Positions 1 to 5,804 of a DNA stretch of 14,776 nucleotides are shown one piece after another. The stretch spans positions 1 to 14,776 of the forward strand of contig JBCDGZ010000163.1 in the NCBI GenBank assembly GCA_038750655.1, given 5' to 3'. The stretch's first letter is position 1; every line of letters starts with the position of its first letter. This DNA is from JBCDGZ01 sp038750655. Lineage in GTDB: Bacteria > Bacteroidota > Bacteroidia > Chitinophagales > Saprospiraceae. Under the pieces are notes generated by a model. It was not told the DNA's origin and ran no database searches. It saw only the letters and a program-made list of their open reading frames with translations. Position numbers and translations under genes: made by a program.

Positions 1-1032
1 ATTGAGGGCATCTCTACGGAATTCCGCTCTTAATATATTGAAATTATCGTTAAAATCCACGTTTTGTACCTCCCGGAGCCAGCCAATATCCAATTTTTCT
101 ACCTTGGGATAAACTTCGTGCGAAAGGATGCCGGGCTCGGGCAGGGTGATCGTCACCGTTTGCTTTTTACTGTTGATTTTGAGGTCAAAATAGCGATCCA
201 GCTGGAAACCGACCTTCAAAATGCTAATCGCCGAAACCTCAATATCGGACGAGGAAACTGAGTAGCCCCAAACCTTGGTCTGCATTTGTTTACTAAGTCC
301 CTTTTTGTCTCGGACCTCCATCGTAGCCAGCTCCGCAATCACCTTTTCCACCTTTTCCTCCATCAAACCTTTGGCTCGGCTAAAGTCCAAAATCGCCGCT
401 CGGTCCTGCAAGCGCTTCAGCACCGGCCGCAGGGCCTCCGTCATCGCAATTCCGCAGGGCGTCGCCACCCGCTGCCCCTTGACATTAATCGATCCGTTGT
501 TGGTCTCAATAAGCGAGGTAATCACATGATTGATCAAAAAGCAGGTATACTTCGACGCCACCTCGTTGAGCACTTCTACCGAAGAGGTCGATTCATTATT
601 GTACCAGGTCTCATATAAGGCCGCAGAAGTATCCTTAAGCTGGATGAAATCATTGAAATAAAGCTGTTTGAGATAGTGATGATGCTCTTCGTAGGCCGGA
701 ATAATCTGTTGTTTTACACTATCTCCCAAATCCATGCGGTTGGCCACGTGGTAGAGGAGGCCCAGGTTGAAGTTGTAGATCAGCTCGTTGAACTCCCGGC
801 GATAGCGATGGGGATTGGAAAGAATGGCCAAGGTATTTTCCTCATCCATATCAAATTTGAAATCCGACGGCACATAGGTGATCTGCATTTCCTCAGGAAC
901 ACTGGTGTATTCGCTGACATTATTCTTGTAATATTTGAAAAGAACAAATGCGACAATGCAGAAGAACGTCAAATAGATCAGCTTTGAGCCGAAACTCATT
1001 CCGCCGCCATCGCTGCCTTGAGGTGCTGCCAT
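1..1032 (-). CDS. DUF4230-like membrane-anchored protein, 3' end cut off by window edge
   Basis: The minus strand is open from an ATG at 1032-1030 to base 1, giving 344 codons with no stop, so the C-terminus lies outside the window. A Gly-rich N-terminus (residues 1-13) leads into one membrane helix at about 17-34, followed by Lys and Tyr residues; the rest looks soluble and extracytoplasmic. A helical middle (about 60-245) precedes a beta-rich end with KVGFQLDRYFDLKI, then TLPEPGILSHEV near 293-304. That pattern (a 'GF-L' strand, then ITLP-P-ILS) is what I associate with DUF4230 proteins of Bacteroidota, whose function is unknown. The family call is from memory of the pattern and is moderate; the gene itself is well supported by codon structure. 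Met12 is an alternative start, but Met1 leaves a normal cytoplasmic tail. No clear ribosome binding site is seen. The gap of 110 bp from the upstream minus gene leaves room for its own promoter, but only a weak TAACTTTA element is visible. Confidence 0.8.
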   Translation of the reverse strand, partial: MAAPQGSDGGGMSFGSKLIYLTFFCIVAFVLFKYYKNNVSEYTSVPEEMQITYVPSDFKFDMDEENTLAILSNPHRYRREFNELIYNFNLGLLYHVANRMDLGDSVKQQIIPAYEEHHHYLKQLYFNDFIQLKDTSAALYETWYNNESTSSVEVLNEVASKYTCFLINHVITSLIETNNGSINVKGQRVATPCGIAMTEALRPVLKRLQDRAAILDFSRAKGLMEEKVEKVIAELATMEVRDKKGLSKQMQTKVWGYSVSSSDIEVSAISILKVGFQLDRYFDLKINSKKQTVTITLPEPGILSHEVYPKVEKLDIGWLREVQNVDFNDNFNILRAEFRRDALN

Positions 1033-1142
1033 GATAATCGTTTTGTGGATAGAATACGCACAGTAAAGTTACTCCAAAAAACCGTGCCTGAGAAATTAAT
1101 ATCCCAGCTTTGTAAGGCTTTTAGCCGCTGTTTTAGTGGCCA

Positions 1143-1469
1143 TCACAGTATTTTCCCCAATACGCCATCAATTACTGCCACCACAGCTGCCAAAGCTAAA
1201 GCCCACCAGAAGTTTTTTACTTTAAAATCTGTGATGAAGTAATCGGCCACCTTGATGAGAATGGCGTCTAAGACTAAGGTGAAAAGGCCCATAGTCAGAA
1301 TGCCCAAGCTGACGATCTTGAGGACGGTACCCAAGGTGATGTTGAGCAGGGCGATGGCAACGGCCAGTAGGATAGCGGGAAGAAAGCCTTTGAGCTGAAT
1401 GCCGCTGAGCAACTGTGCCCCCAGGTAGAAGGCCAGGGCATGAATAAACAGTTCGATGATGGTCTCCAT
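1143..1469 (-). CDS. Small four-helix membrane protein, phage holin family IV type (PF04020-like)
   Basis: This 108-residue, almost wholly hydrophobic protein has four predicted membrane segments (about residues 3-22, 28-48, 52-75 and 86-105). The motifs ALLNITLGTVLKI and LGILTMGLFTLVLDA match the YvlD-like / 'Mycobacterial 4 TMS phage holin superfamily IV' pattern. The length is normal for that family (roughly 105-125). Despite the name, members are widespread chromosomal membrane proteins of unknown role and are not evidence of a prophage; no other phage gene is present here. It starts 30 bp after the stop of the DUF4112 gene on the same strand, so the two are probably cotranscribed. The ATG at 1469 is preceded by an A/T-rich leader without a Shine-Dalgarno site, as is usual in Bacteroidota. 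Confidence 0.87.
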   Translation of the reverse strand: METIIELFIHALAFYLGAQLLSGIQLKGFLPAILLAVAIALLNITLGTVLKIVSLGILTMGLFTLVLDAILIKVADYFITDFKVKNFWWALALAAVVAVIDGVLGKIL

Positions 1470-1499
1470 AATGATTGATTTTATGTTGGCTTAGAATGA

Positions 1500-1994
1500 T
1501 TAATGAACTACATCTTGTATTTGTAGTAATAGGCCGATACTCCAAGTAACGAATTTGGTCAGCAAAATGATCAGTAGAATTAGCAGAATCAAGAGGACCA
1601 GCAGGATGGGAATGATTACTTTCCAGACGCTGCCCTGGTGTTCTCCTTCGCCGTAATGCTCAACCAGTAAGTTGTAATTGCGACGGTTGGCCTTGTAGGC
1701 GAGGTCAAAAAGGTCGCCGATGAGCGGAATACTGCCAATAACGGTATCTAGGAGGACATTGAGGATCATCCGGGCTACCAGCTGCCCGCTGGCCCCGTGG
1801 CGAGCTATAGTAATCACCAGGCCGGCCGAGAACAGGAACCCAAGGATGTCACCGACATAGGGGAAAAGTCCGATTAGAAAGTCGATGCCAAAGCGGACAT
1901 TGGTTCCGGGAATACGGAATTTACTGTCGAGCAACTCAGAAAATTTATCGATGCCCCACAACTCGGGAATCGGCGCTTTTGTAGTTTGATCCAT
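1500..1994 (-). CDS. DUF4112 domain-containing membrane protein
   Basis: The 164-residue protein contains the DUF4112 signature: LLDSKFRIPGTNVRFGID (21-38), IGLFPYVGDILGF (41-53), then RMILNVLLDTVIGSIPLIGDLFDLAYKANRRN in two parts (75-91 and 92-106). The paired 'G-P-GD' turns and 'K-N-RN' ending are characteristic. After the domain comes a strongly hydrophobic Leu/Ile-rich helix (about 125-146) and a short amphipathic tail, an extra C-terminal anchor beyond the core domain. The function of the family is unknown. It leads the pair with the holin-like gene. The start at 1994 is the first ATG and gives the full domain; the sequence upstream on the minus strand reads GACCTCCG, not a Shine-Dalgarno site. 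Confidence 0.92.
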   Translation of the reverse strand: MDQTTKAPIPELWGIDKFSELLDSKFRIPGTNVRFGIDFLIGLFPYVGDILGFLFSAGLVITIARHGASGQLVARMILNVLLDTVIGSIPLIGDLFDLAYKANRRNYNLLVEHYGEGEHQGSVWKVIIPILLVLLILLILLIILLTKFVTWSIGLLLQIQDVVH

Positions 1995-2049
1995 CGGAGG
2001 TCACTTTATTTCACAAAGAAAAGGGAATAAGAAAGAACTTGTTAATTTT

Positions 2050-2068
2050 TCGCTGCTTAAAGCAGTGA
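2050..2068. promoter_or_regulatory. Palindrome in the divergent gap, operator candidate
   Basis: CTGCTT-A-AAGCAG (2053-2065) is a perfect 6+1+6 palindrome, extended to 19 bp (TC.CTGCTTAAAGCAG.GA) with one mismatched pair. It lies 56-74 bp upstream of the DUF4112 start and about 75 bp upstream of the plus-strand promoter -33 element. The loop is too small for an RNA hairpin of full length, so a DNA-binding site fits better. No factor can be named. Confidence 0.35.
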
Positions 2069-2070
2069 TC

Positions 2071-2099
2071 GCCAAGCGTTCAAACTGTCGCTGATTGGC
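2071..2099. repeat. Imperfect inverted repeat with a 10-bp near direct repeat
   Basis: GCCAAGCG (2071-2078) pairs with CGC-TGA-TTGGC (2089-2099): 5 bp plus 3 bp of pairing with a TGA bulge and a 10-nt loop. The same stretch carries TGATCGCCAA (2066-2075) and TGATTGGCAA (2092-2101), which agree at 8 of 10 positions. It sits directly beside the palindrome at 2050-2068. It could be part of a protein-binding array or an RNA fold; a chance match in a short gap cannot be excluded. Confidence 0.3.
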
Positions 2100-2141
2100 A
2101 AAAAAGAGTAGACTTTAACACTTACGCTTAGCAGCAAAAGC

Positions 2142-2171
2142 TTTGACGACAGCGTTTTAAAGATAGATTTG
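2142..2171 (+). promoter_or_regulatory. Bacteroidota-type sigma-A promoter upstream of folP
   Basis: TTTG at 2142-2145 is followed after 18 bp by TAGATTTG at 2164-2171. This matches the Bacteroidota housekeeping consensus TTTG / TAnnTTTG exactly in both elements, with spacing close to the usual 19 or so. Transcription should start near 2177-2180. It is the only good plus-strand promoter I can find between the DUF4112 gene and folP, so it probably serves the folP operon. Confidence 0.6.
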
Positions 2172-2186
2172 TTGATAAGACAAATC
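2166..2186. promoter_or_regulatory. Perfect 7-bp dyad over the promoter -7 element and start site
   Basis: GATTTGT (2166-2172) and ACAAATC (2180-2186) form a perfect inverted repeat with a 7-bp spacer. The left arm covers most of the TAGATTTG element and the right arm lies just past the predicted transcription start. A protein bound here would block the polymerase, so this is a plausible repressor operator; no regulator gene is in the window. The A/T-rich arms mean chance occurrence is possible. Confidence 0.4.
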
Positions 2187-2279
2187 CTCCTTTTTTGTTT
2201 TGAATTTCTCATAGGTGATAGTTAGTTTTCTGTGATGATAAGGTCGTACCGCTTGCAAAAGGCAGTACGACTTTTTTTT
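2178..2279 (+). ncRNA. Candidate ~100-nt leader RNA or small RNA ending in a terminator
   Basis: The interval between the promoter start (about 2178) and the terminator U-tract (2279) would give an RNA of about 100 nt that stops 37 bp short of the folP start codon. It contains a C/U-rich stretch, CCTCCTTTTTTG at 2186-2197, that resembles the anti-Shine-Dalgarno tail of 16S rRNA, then an A/U-rich middle, then the terminator hairpin. I do not recognise SRP RNA, 6S RNA, tmRNA or a known riboswitch core, and there is no convincing leader peptide. It could be a free-standing small RNA or an attenuated folP leader. This and its flanking sites are all I see in the 322-bp gene-free gap at 1995-2316. 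Confidence 0.4.
2240..2279 (+). terminator. Intrinsic terminator just upstream of folP
   Basis: GTCGTAC (2243-2249) pairs perfectly with GTACGAC (2265-2271). After a C/A mismatch the stem continues for four more pairs (2251-2254 with 2260-2263), closing a GCAAA loop, and eight T residues follow at 2272-2279. It is oriented to stop plus-strand transcription. No plus-strand gene lies upstream of it in the window, so it must act on a short RNA or on the folP leader. Confidence 0.75.
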
Positions 2280-2316
2280 GCTTGTCGCTTTCCCTATCTT
2301 GCCGAAAAAGACTGCC

Positions 2317-3198
2317 ATGTTGCATCCGCAAACTTTGATTAATTGTGCCGGGCAATTGCTTGACCTGTCTCGCCCACGAGTCATGGGCATCCTCAACCTG
2401 ACCCCGGATTCGTTCTACGACGGCGGGCGCTACGACTCTGAGCAGCGGGCCATGGCGCAGGTCGAGCGGATGCTGAGCGAAGGGGCCGCCATCATCGATG
2501 TGGGCGGCATGTCCTCTCGCCCAGGGGCCAAAGTCATCGATACCCAGGAGGAACTACAGCGAGTCCTCCCCACCATCAAAGCCATCAAGCAGCACTTCCC
2601 CCAGGCCATCATCTCCATCGATACCATTCGCGGTGAGGTGGCCCGCCAAGCCGTCGAAGCCGGGGCCGCCATCGTCAACGACATCTCCGCCGGCAGCCTC
2701 GATCCCATGCTCCTGCCCACCGTCGCCGACCTCGGCGTCCCCTATATCCTCATGCACCTCCAGGGCCGCCCCGAAACCATGCAGGACAATCCCCAGTACC
2801 AGGATGTCGTTCTGGAAGTGCTGGACTTTTTTTGCCAGAAAATCGCCGAGCTGCGCCAGCTTGGCATCGGAGATATTCTATTGGACCCGGGTTTTGGCTT
2901 CGGCAAAAAGCTGGAACACAACTACGAGTTGCTGACCAGAATGAACGTCTTTCAAATCCCGGGCTTGCCTGTTTTGGCTGGAGTTTCTCGCAAATCAATG
3001 ATTTATAAGTATTTGAAAGTTAAGCCAGAAGAGGCTTTGAATGGAACCTCTGCTTTACATATGATCGCCCTACAACAGGGGGCTCGTATCCTTCGTGTAC
3101 ACGACGTCAAAGCGGCTATTGAGGTCGTTCAACTTTGGGAAATGTGCGCAGCCGTGGGGGAGAATTGCGGCGAAGATGTTAAATTGCAAAAAAAATAA
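2317..3198 (+). CDS. folP: Dihydropteroate synthase
   Basis: The enzyme condenses p-aminobenzoate with 6-hydroxymethyl-7,8-dihydropterin diphosphate to give dihydropteroate in cytoplasmic folate synthesis; it is the sulfonamide target. The 293-residue TIM-barrel protein shows the family landmarks in order: VMGILNLTPDSFYDGG (22-37, with the substrate-binding Asn27), the second loop DVGGMSSRPGA (61-71), SIDT (100-103), IVNDISAG (119-126), MHLQGRPETMQ (146-156), DPGFGFGK (190-197), GVSRKS (222-227) and LRVHDV (259-264). Loop 2 has GGMSSRPG where GG-STRPG is commoner, a mild variation. I chose the ATG at 2317; the frame is open back to a TTG at 2278, but that lies inside the terminator T-run and adds residues the family lacks. 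An A-rich GAAAAAG precedes the start. It ends in A8-TAA, with the next gene 9 bp on and in the same frame. The middle third is notably richer in C-ending codons than either end. Confidence 0.97.
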   Translation: MLHPQTLINCAGQLLDLSRPRVMGILNLTPDSFYDGGRYDSEQRAMAQVERMLSEGAAIIDVGGMSSRPGAKVIDTQEELQRVLPTIKAIKQHFPQAIISIDTIRGEVARQAVEAGAAIVNDISAGSLDPMLLPTVADLGVPYILMHLQGRPETMQDNPQYQDVVLEVLDFFCQKIAELRQLGIGDILLDPGFGFGKKLEHNYELLTRMNVFQIPGLPVLAGVSRKSMIYKYLKVKPEEALNGTSALHMIALQQGARILRVHDVKAAIEVVQLWEMCAAVGENCGEDVKLQKK

Positions 3199-3207
3199 AC
3201 CGTTTCA

Positions 3208-4626
3208 TTGCACCACATCAGTGAAAATAATATTAAGAAGGTCACCCTTCGCTTTCTCAAAACCTACTACAAATTTCGTCCTAGAGTAGGAGAAACGACC
3301 TTTAGTCAGGACTTGGCTACAGACAGTGGGATCATCGCTGATGGCTACATGACCTTTCCTACGGACAAGGGCGGGCAATTTACGGCAACTTTCGAGGCTA
3401 CTTCTCATAACTCTCGTAATGAAGTCATTTACAAGCTGCAAGACAAGATCCTGTTTTGGGACAGCTTGGCGGTCAGCTTCCTTTTTACGGTGTTGTTGTT
3501 CAGCTACGGTTATGCCAACGGGCTATTTACCATCGACCGCATGGGCTTGGGCGGCAGCTTGAGCTTACTGGGTTTGGTGATTGTCATTTGCTATTATGCC
3601 TACCAACTCAGCTTTCGCAATTTGCATCGCTACCGCTACATCTACGCTATCGAACAGTTCAAGCGTTACCACGCCGACGAGCAGTGGATTGCCATCAGCA
3701 CCGACATTTTCGATCATCCCGATGATCGCTATTTCAAAGAGCTCAAGGAGCAGTGTGTTCACAATGGCATTGGTTTGATTGCCGTTGATCCGGATTTGGA
3801 GCCTCATATGCTGATCACGCCTTCGCGAGAGGAGCTTTTCGGCTCGGCGCGCAAGCGTTTGGTCTTCCGGCAGCGAAGCCAGGCTGCCAACAAGGCGACC
3901 GACCGGTTGAAAGGTTGGTGGAATAAATTGGTGAATGGCTCGACTTCTTCGCTTTTGCGCTACCAGCGCTCCCATTTTTTGCAAATTGCCTTATGTTCCA
4001 TTTCATTGGTGTTACTTTCCGGGATTTACTATGATCAATTGCGGGATAAATCGGTTGCCTACGTTGATGAGGAGCAGTATGAGCAAGAGATGCTGGCGGC
4101 GCGGTCGAAGTTAAAAAAGGAGCCCAAGGGCTATATTGTGGATTCGGCTAATATGCGAATGTATCGTAAGCTAAATGTGCCCTATCAGTCGGAGGAGGAG
4201 CCTTTGGCGAAGGAGGAGGAGCCTGCTGTGGGGGCGTATCGTCGGCCGGGGGAAGCCCCCGTGGAGCCGGTAGATTCAGAAGAAATTTATGTGGGAAATG
4301 AGGAGGGCAGCGATTTTACGGGCTACGAATGTGAGCGATTTTACAATATTACGGGAACGGTTTACATCATTCAAGACAATGCCTACGAGCGCTTCGAAGC
4401 GGCAGAGAAACGCCTGCAACGGCTTCGGGCCAAAGGTTTGGAGTGCAATGCCTTGTGGTTGGGTTGTTTTACCAAAAAAGACAAGCGTTATGTCGTCTAC
4501 TATGATATGATGTTCGAAAATCGCTCGGAGGCCGCCGGGGTTGCTAAGGATTACCGCCGGAAGTTGCGCCGCCAAAAGATTGATGCTGATAAGGTCCTCA
4601 TTCGATCCATCAGTCGGATTAAATAA
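3208..4626 (+). CDS. Membrane protein with a nuclease-like fold interrupted by two helices and a SPOR-like C-terminus
   Basis: The 472-residue protein has a conserved-looking N-terminus (residues 10-77) containing GIIADGYMTF and FTATFEATS, two membrane helices (about 83-106 and 113-134), a soluble block (140-220), a third helix (256-274), an acidic Glu/Pro linker (282-365) and a C-terminal domain (370-472). Residues 40-66 resemble the D...E-x-K strands of PD-(D/E)XK nucleases (Asp45, Glu63), though EAT replaces ExK. Residues 143-194 (YAIEQFKRYH, WIAIS, GIGLIAV) resemble the helix-strand-helix half of the same fold, so the two membrane helices would sit inside it. The C-terminal block, with paired strands and helices around YIIQDNAYERFEAAEKRLQ and RYVVYYDMMFENRSEA, resembles a SPOR peptidoglycan-binding domain. 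All domain calls are inference. The frame is closed by the folP stop at 3196, so the start is TTG 3208 or another non-ATG codon; the first ATG is at residue 48. What it does is not known. Confidence 0.85.
   Translation: MHHISENNIKKVTLRFLKTYYKFRPRVGETTFSQDLATDSGIIADGYMTFPTDKGGQFTATFEATSHNSRNEVIYKLQDKILFWDSLAVSFLFTVLLFSYGYANGLFTIDRMGLGGSLSLLGLVIVICYYAYQLSFRNLHRYRYIYAIEQFKRYHADEQWIAISTDIFDHPDDRYFKELKEQCVHNGIGLIAVDPDLEPHMLITPSREELFGSARKRLVFRQRSQAANKATDRLKGWWNKLVNGSTSSLLRYQRSHFLQIALCSISLVLLSGIYYDQLRDKSVAYVDEEQYEQEMLAARSKLKKEPKGYIVDSANMRMYRKLNVPYQSEEEPLAKEEEPAVGAYRRPGEAPVEPVDSEEIYVGNEEGSDFTGYECERFYNITGTVYIIQDNAYERFEAAEKRLQRLRAKGLECNALWLGCFTKKDKRYVVYYDMMFENRSEAAGVAKDYRRKLRRQKIDADKVLIRSISRIK
4191..4224 (+). 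repeat. Short direct repeat in the acidic linker
   Basis: GGAGGAGGAGCCT occurs at 4191-4203 and again at 4212-4224, a 21-bp period that duplicates the EEEP unit in the protein linker (EEEPLAKEEEPA). It lies just before a perfect CGGGGG-AAG-CCCCCG hairpin at 4247-4261. The repeat keeps frame and would change linker length by seven residues if copy number varied. Confidence 0.6.
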
Positions 4627-4638
4627 GTTGCAATTACC

Positions 4639-5787
4639 TTGAGTCACAGTCAAAGATTGAACGGAGTAGCGATCAGTATTGCTTTTTGTCTGTTGATCCA
4701 GCTCTTTATGACGCCCAATTTATGGCAGGCGGAGCGGGCTTTCCCCCTGTTTTCCCTACTAGAAGCGCCCGCCTGGCTCCACCAATACCTCTACTACACC
4801 TGCATCGCCGGCCTCCTGCTCATCCTTTTTCTATCCCCCTACAAAAAAGCCTACGGGCTCTACTTCCTCGCGCTCCTCCCGCTGCTGCTCCTGGACCTCA
4901 ACCGCCTCCAAGTCTGGCTCTACCAATTCAGCCTCTTCCTCGGCATCATCGCCCTGGGCCGCAAAAAACTAGAGTCCTACCGCCTCCAAGCCCTCCAACT
5001 GGCCCTGGCTGCTACCTACTTCTGGAGCGGCCTGCATAAGCTCAACACCTACTTCATCAACGATATATTCCCCGACCTGCTCACCCCCCTCGGCTTCGAG
5101 GCCGGCCCCGCACTGGGCCTCGCCGCTGCCCTCCTGGAAATGAGCCTGGGACCCGGCCTCCTCTGGAAGCGCAGCCGACCCTATTTCTTGGCCCTGGCGG
5201 TGCTGATGCATCTCTTCCTCCTTGGTCTGCTTGGCCCTCTCGGCCAAAACTGGAACGCCGTCATCTGGCCCTGGAACATTGCCCTGATCGCCATCGCTTG
5301 GCTGCTATTTTACCAAAGTCCCTACGCTATCCACTACCAGCTATGGACAAAACTGAGGCAATTTCCTATATTCGTTGTGGTGATATTGCTGTTTGTCCTT
5401 CTTCCGGGGCTCAACCGATTCGGCTATTGGGATGAGCAGCTGTCCTTCAAAATGTACGCGGGGATGCAGCCCGAGGGCGTATTTTACCTCAATAGGGAGG
5501 ACCAGGTCTGCTTCCCGGAAGTTCTGGGGAACGATTGGGATAAGAACCAAAACCCCAACCGCCCCGGCGAGCACTTCGTGATCATTGATCAGTGGGCCTT
5601 CGCAGAGCTGGAAACGCCGCCTTACACCAGTGCCACCAGCCTGCGGCAGATTCGCCAAAAACTCTGTGCCTGTCTGCGCTACCCGGCGGGGGGGCGGTTG
5701 GAAGTCATCCACGGCCATCCCTGGGATCGCTCTAAGGAATCGACCACTGTTTATCATTGTACCGAGCAAAAGGAAAAATCTAAATAA
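4639..5787 (+). CDS. Multi-pass membrane protein, HTTM-like pattern
   Basis: The 382-residue protein has about eight hydrophobic segments in residues 10-258 and a soluble tail of about 120 residues. Marked motifs are YFWSGLHKLNTYF (127-139), LLEMSLGPG (165-173), LMHLFLLGLLGP (189-200) and WNAVIWPWN (205-213), then SFKMYAG (269-275) at the start of the tail. The 'W-G--K---F' helix and a 'mY/mF' region after the last helix recall HTTM / vitamin K-dependent carboxylase-like membrane proteins, but the resemblance is weak and I assign no reaction. The tail has Cys residues at 291, 328 and 330 and near the end. The frame is closed by the previous stop at 4624-4626, so the start is TTG 4639 (or TTG 4657); the first ATG, residue 24, would remove most of helix 1. 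The helix region is very rich in CTC, GCC and CCC codons. It follows the SPOR-like gene by 12 bp and precedes the amidohydrolase by 17 bp. Confidence 0.82.
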   Translation: MSHSQRLNGVAISIAFCLLIQLFMTPNLWQAERAFPLFSLLEAPAWLHQYLYYTCIAGLLLILFLSPYKKAYGLYFLALLPLLLLDLNRLQVWLYQFSLFLGIIALGRKKLESYRLQALQLALAATYFWSGLHKLNTYFINDIFPDLLTPLGFEAGPALGLAAALLEMSLGPGLLWKRSRPYFLALAVLMHLFLLGLLGPLGQNWNAVIWPWNIALIAIAWLLFYQSPYAIHYQLWTKLRQFPIFVVVILLFVLLPGLNRFGYWDEQLSFKMYAGMQPEGVFYLNREDQVCFPEVLGNDWDKNQNPNRPGEHFVIIDQWAFAELETPPYTSATSLRQIRQKLCACLRYPAGGRLEVIHGHPWDRSKESTTVYHCTEQKEKSK

Positions 5788-5804
5788 CGTTCAAATCAAA
5801 TAGT

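Noticed and set aside
64..987. Plus-strand open frames of 65 to 110 codons at the left end
   Set aside because: They lie opposite one continuous minus-strand frame (1-1032) that has good codon structure and family-like motifs; the plus-strand products are low-complexity and resemble nothing.
1066..1130. Nested GGCT/AGCC and CAGC/GCTG pairings after the holin-like gene
   Set aside because: Only four-base stems, with no T-run on the minus strand; not enough for a terminator.
1143..1469. Holin-family gene as a sign of a prophage
   Set aside because: The family is found on chromosomes broadly, and no lysin, capsid, tail or integrase gene is in the window.
1222..1545. 107-codon minus-strand frame overlapping the holin-like and DUF4112 genes
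   Set aside because: It is an out-of-frame shadow, rich in His, Arg and Ser, crossing two well-supported genes.
2178..2279. Known RNA classes (SRP RNA, 6S RNA, tmRNA, common riboswitches) for the folP leader
   Set aside because: I could not see the conserved core sequence of any of these; left as an unassigned candidate.
3188..3198. A8 run before the folP stop as a programmed slippage site
   Set aside because: Gaining one A soon meets a stop, and losing one A leads into a frame different from the downstream gene, so slippage would not produce a sensible fusion.
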